From: Desulfobacterales bacterium
Lineage (GTDB): Bacteria; Desulfobacterota; Desulfobacteria; Desulfobacterales; Desulfosalsimonadaceae
Reading direction: 5' to 3'
DNA: 6,493 nucleotides
Assembly: GCA_007135795.1 (NCBI GenBank)
Contig: SLIE01000256.1
Span: 1-6,493 of the forward strand
Part shown: positions 4,807 through 6,493 of the stretch, piece by piece
How the letters are laid out: every line of letters starts with the position of its first letter
How positions within the stretch are numbered: position 1 is the stretch's first letter
The notes under the pieces: model-generated
The model's input: only the letters and a program-made list of their open reading frames with translations
Told to the model about the DNA's origin: nothing
The model's database searches: none
Program-made: the position numbers and the translations under genes

Positions 4807-6360
4807 ATGTATATTCGATTTTACGGTGCGGTACGGGAAGTAACCGGTTCCATGCATCTGCTTGAAACCGACAATGACAAAATTCTGCTCGATTCGGGAA
4901 TGTTTCAGGGAAGACGTGAGGAAAGCGACCGGAAAAACCGGCAACTTCCGTTTGATCCGGCCATTATCTCAAATGTCGTGCTCTCCCATGCGCATATCGA
5001 TCATTCAGGTCGTATCCCGCTGCTTGCCGCCCAGGGATTTTCAGGGAGTGTTTTTTCAACACGCGCCACGGCACATGCGTGTGAATACATGCTGCCCGAC
5101 AGTGCCAGTATCCAGGAATCAGATGCCGGTTATCTCAACTACAAGCGAGCGGTAAATGTCATTGCCGATACAACGGGGGCGAGCCGGGAGGAAATCAAAA
5201 AGAAATTCAAGAAAAACAGTACTCAGCACAAAGAAGCCATAGCACGGTTTATGGAAAAAAATGACATCAGCCCGATTAAACCACTTTACACCACGGCGGA
5301 TGCGGAGCGTGCACTCACCCTTTTCGATGGCCGGCCTTATAAAGACGAATTTGCAATAGGGCAGGATATGACATGTACGTTCTATGAAGCCGGGCATATT
5401 CTTGGATCCGCCATTTCCATGATTACCGTGAAAGAAGAAAACAATAAACCCTGCAACATCTGCTACACGGGTGATCTGGGACGTTTTGACAAACCCATCA
5501 TCAAAAATCCGGCCCAGCGTTTTATGCCGCCCGGAACTGAAATTGACTTGCTGTTGCTGGAAAGCACCTATGGAAACCGGAAACACGAGCCGGTTGCAGA
5601 CATGAAGCCCCGGTTGAAAAAAGTCATCACTGAAACTATTGAACGGGGAGGGACGCTGTTGATCCCCGCTTTTGCCTTCGGTCGTACCCAGGAATTGTTG
5701 TATACCATCCACGAGCTCTACAATGACAACGAAGTTCAGAAAATTCCGGTTTATGTGGACAGTCCATTGGCAACCCGGATCACAAAGGTTTTTGGTGAGC
5801 ACCCTGAGGTCTATGACAAGGAGACCCACCGGGTGTTTCTGGAAAACGGATTGAACCCGTTTATGTTCCCCCAGCTTCAGTTTGTTTCCTCGGTGGAGGA
5901 GTCAATGGCCCTGATGCGTGAGGATAAACCGCATATCGTTATCTCCGCGGCGGGGATGTGTGAAGCCGGGAGAATCCTTCATCATTTGAGATACAAAATC
6001 CATAATCCAAAAAATACCATTCTCATTGTCGGTTACATGGCCGCGAACACACTCGGCCGGAGAATTCTGGAAAAAGGTCTGGAATACAGGGATTCCGACC
6101 GACAAGGTGCCCCGCCGATCATGCGTTTTTTAGGAAAGGAGTATCCCCTTAAGGCGCGCGTCGAGAATATGGATGGTTTTTCCGCGCATGCTGACAAGGA
6201 TGAGATGCTTCGTTTCTTGAAGGACTCCGGCATGAAGATCAAGAAAATCGCACTGGTCCACGGAGAAGAAGACCAGATGAACGCCTTTGCCGAGACGCTG
6301 AGAGACAACGGGTATAAGGTCTTTGTTCCAAGGTACGGAGAGGCTTTGCGTGTTCGTTAG
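4807..6360 (+). CDS. Beta-CASP metallo-beta-lactamase ribonuclease, CPSF type
   Basis: This 517-residue protein is a predicted zinc-dependent RNA-cleaving enzyme (endonuclease, possibly also exonuclease) of the bacterial CPSF/YSH1-like family, probably cytosolic. Metallo-beta-lactamase motifs are LLDSG (27-31; Asp29), HAHIDH (61-66), EAGHILGSA (194-202; His197) and TGDLG (221-225; Asp223). Beta-CASP motifs are ESTYGNR (252-258; motif A), GFSAHAD (457-463; motif B His461) and LVHGEEDQM (483-491; motif C His485). ISAAGMCEAGRILHHL (379-394) is also typical. All expected metal ligands and the three beta-CASP motifs are present, so it should be active. It is longer than the minimal family members of about 430 residues. 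Much of the extra length is a charged helical stretch near 112-160. AGGAG five bases upstream supports the start. It is divergent from speD with no evident functional tie. RNA rather than DNA as substrate is inferred from the family. Confidence 0.93.
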   Translation: MYIRFYGAVREVTGSMHLLETDNDKILLDSGMFQGRREESDRKNRQLPFDPAIISNVVLSHAHIDHSGRIPLLAAQGFSGSVFSTRATAHACEYMLPDSASIQESDAGYLNYKRAVNVIADTTGASREEIKKKFKKNSTQHKEAIARFMEKNDISPIKPLYTTADAERALTLFDGRPYKDEFAIGQDMTCTFYEAGHILGSAISMITVKEENNKPCNICYTGDLGRFDKPIIKNPAQRFMPPGTEIDLLLLESTYGNRKHEPVADMKPRLKKVITETIERGGTLLIPAFAFGRTQELLYTIHELYNDNEVQKIPVYVDSPLATRITKVFGEHPEVYDKETHRVFLENGLNPFMFPQLQFVSSVEESMALMREDKPHIVISAAGMCEAGRILHHLRYKIHNPKNTILIVGYMAANTLGRRILEKGLEYRDSDRQGAPPIMRFLGKEYPLKARVENMDGFSAHADKDEMLRFLKDSGMKIKKIALVHGEEDQMNAFAETLRDNGYKVFVPRYGEALRVR

Positions 6361-6392
6361 TTAAGGGGAAAGGTTAAAAGATAGGGGAAAGG
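6361..6392. repeat. Inverted copy of the left-edge polypyrimidine repeat units
   Basis: TTAAGGGGAAAGG (6361-6373) and AGATAGGGGAAAGG (6379-6392) are exact reverse complements of the units at 43-55 and 56-69. They keep the order a straight inversion would give, but reading on the minus strand the two units are swapped relative to the left tract. The tract starts at the first base after the ribonuclease stop codon. Confidence 0.7.
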
Positions 6393-6420
6393 GAGTGCCA
6401 GGCTCTTGCCTGGCGCTCCC
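6391..6420. terminator. GC-rich stem-loop, possible terminator of the ribonuclease gene
   Basis: GGGAGTGCCAGGC and GCCTGGCGCTCCC form a 13-base-pair stem (one G-U pair on the plus transcript) closed by a TCTT loop, 30 bases after the stop codon. No T tract follows on the plus strand. On the minus strand it is followed by TTTCCCC and then CTATCTTTT, so termination of a converging transcript is as plausible. It may instead be a dispersed palindromic repeat, given the repeats on both sides. Confidence 0.45.
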
Positions 6421-6456
6421 AGAAAACCCCGCAGTCAACATACTACATCGTTCTAA

Positions 6457-6493
6457 TTGACCTTGATCTTGCCTTTGACCTTCCTTCCCCCTT
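6457..6493. repeat. Degenerate pyrimidine-rich hexamer repeat, cut by the window edge
   Basis: The plus strand reads as successive six-base units: TTGACC, TTGATC, TTGCCT, TTGACC, TTCCTT, then C-rich. TTGACCTT recurs exactly 18 bases apart (6457 and 6475). Bases 6468-6493 match 28-53 at the left edge at 23 of 26 positions, so both belong to one repeat family. The tract probably continues beyond the window. Confidence 0.6.

Noticed and set aside
5119..5829. A 236-codon minus-strand frame antisense to the ribonuclease gene
   Set aside because: It is embedded in a gene with complete catalytic motifs; the frame is a by-product of codon usage.

Overview
The window looks like chromosomal DNA of a bacterium, most likely a sulfate-reducing Desulfobacterota (Desulfobacterales-like). 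That placement is an inference. It rests on a purH activity split into two separate genes, on aminopropyltransferase and CPSF-type nuclease sequences of familiar bacterial type, and on purine/pyrimidine-biased interspersed repeats around the gene block. There are no phage, transposase, tRNA or rRNA genes.

Layout. A polypyrimidine repeat tract (28-90) is followed by four genes on the minus strand. In transcription order, right to left, they are: a S-adenosylmethionine decarboxylase proenzyme of the eukaryotic type (4313-3330), spermidine synthase speE (3158-2253), a stand-alone IMP cyclohydrolase (2145-1462) and a stand-alone AICAR transformylase (1344-94). Gaps between them are 107-171 bases. 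Good sigma70-like promoters can be read ahead of speD and ahead of speE, so this looks like a co-oriented cluster with internal promoters rather than one tight operon. A 400-base intergenic region separates speD from a divergent plus-strand gene for a beta-CASP/metallo-beta-lactamase ribonuclease of the CPSF type (4807-6360). The right edge holds an inverted copy of the left repeat units, a strong GC-rich hairpin, and a second tract of pyrimidine-rich hexamers.

How the genes fit together. SpeD makes decarboxylated AdoMet and SpeE uses it to aminopropylate putrescine to spermidine, releasing methylthioadenosine. The two pur genes carry out the last two steps of IMP synthesis. No putrescine-forming enzyme is in the window. 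The polyamine and purine pairs may simply be neighbours, although methylthioadenosine salvage returns adenine to the purine pool.

Most notable. The SpeD is the long, duplicated-fold class normally associated with eukaryotes, not the short bacterial class. Its processing site and catalytic residues are intact, but several putrescine-pocket positions are changed. Its mRNA leader carries a 7-codon upstream ORF whose stop overlaps the speD start. The speE leader contains a two-tier stem-loop. Comparisons with human, E. coli and B. subtilis proteins were made from memory of those sequences.
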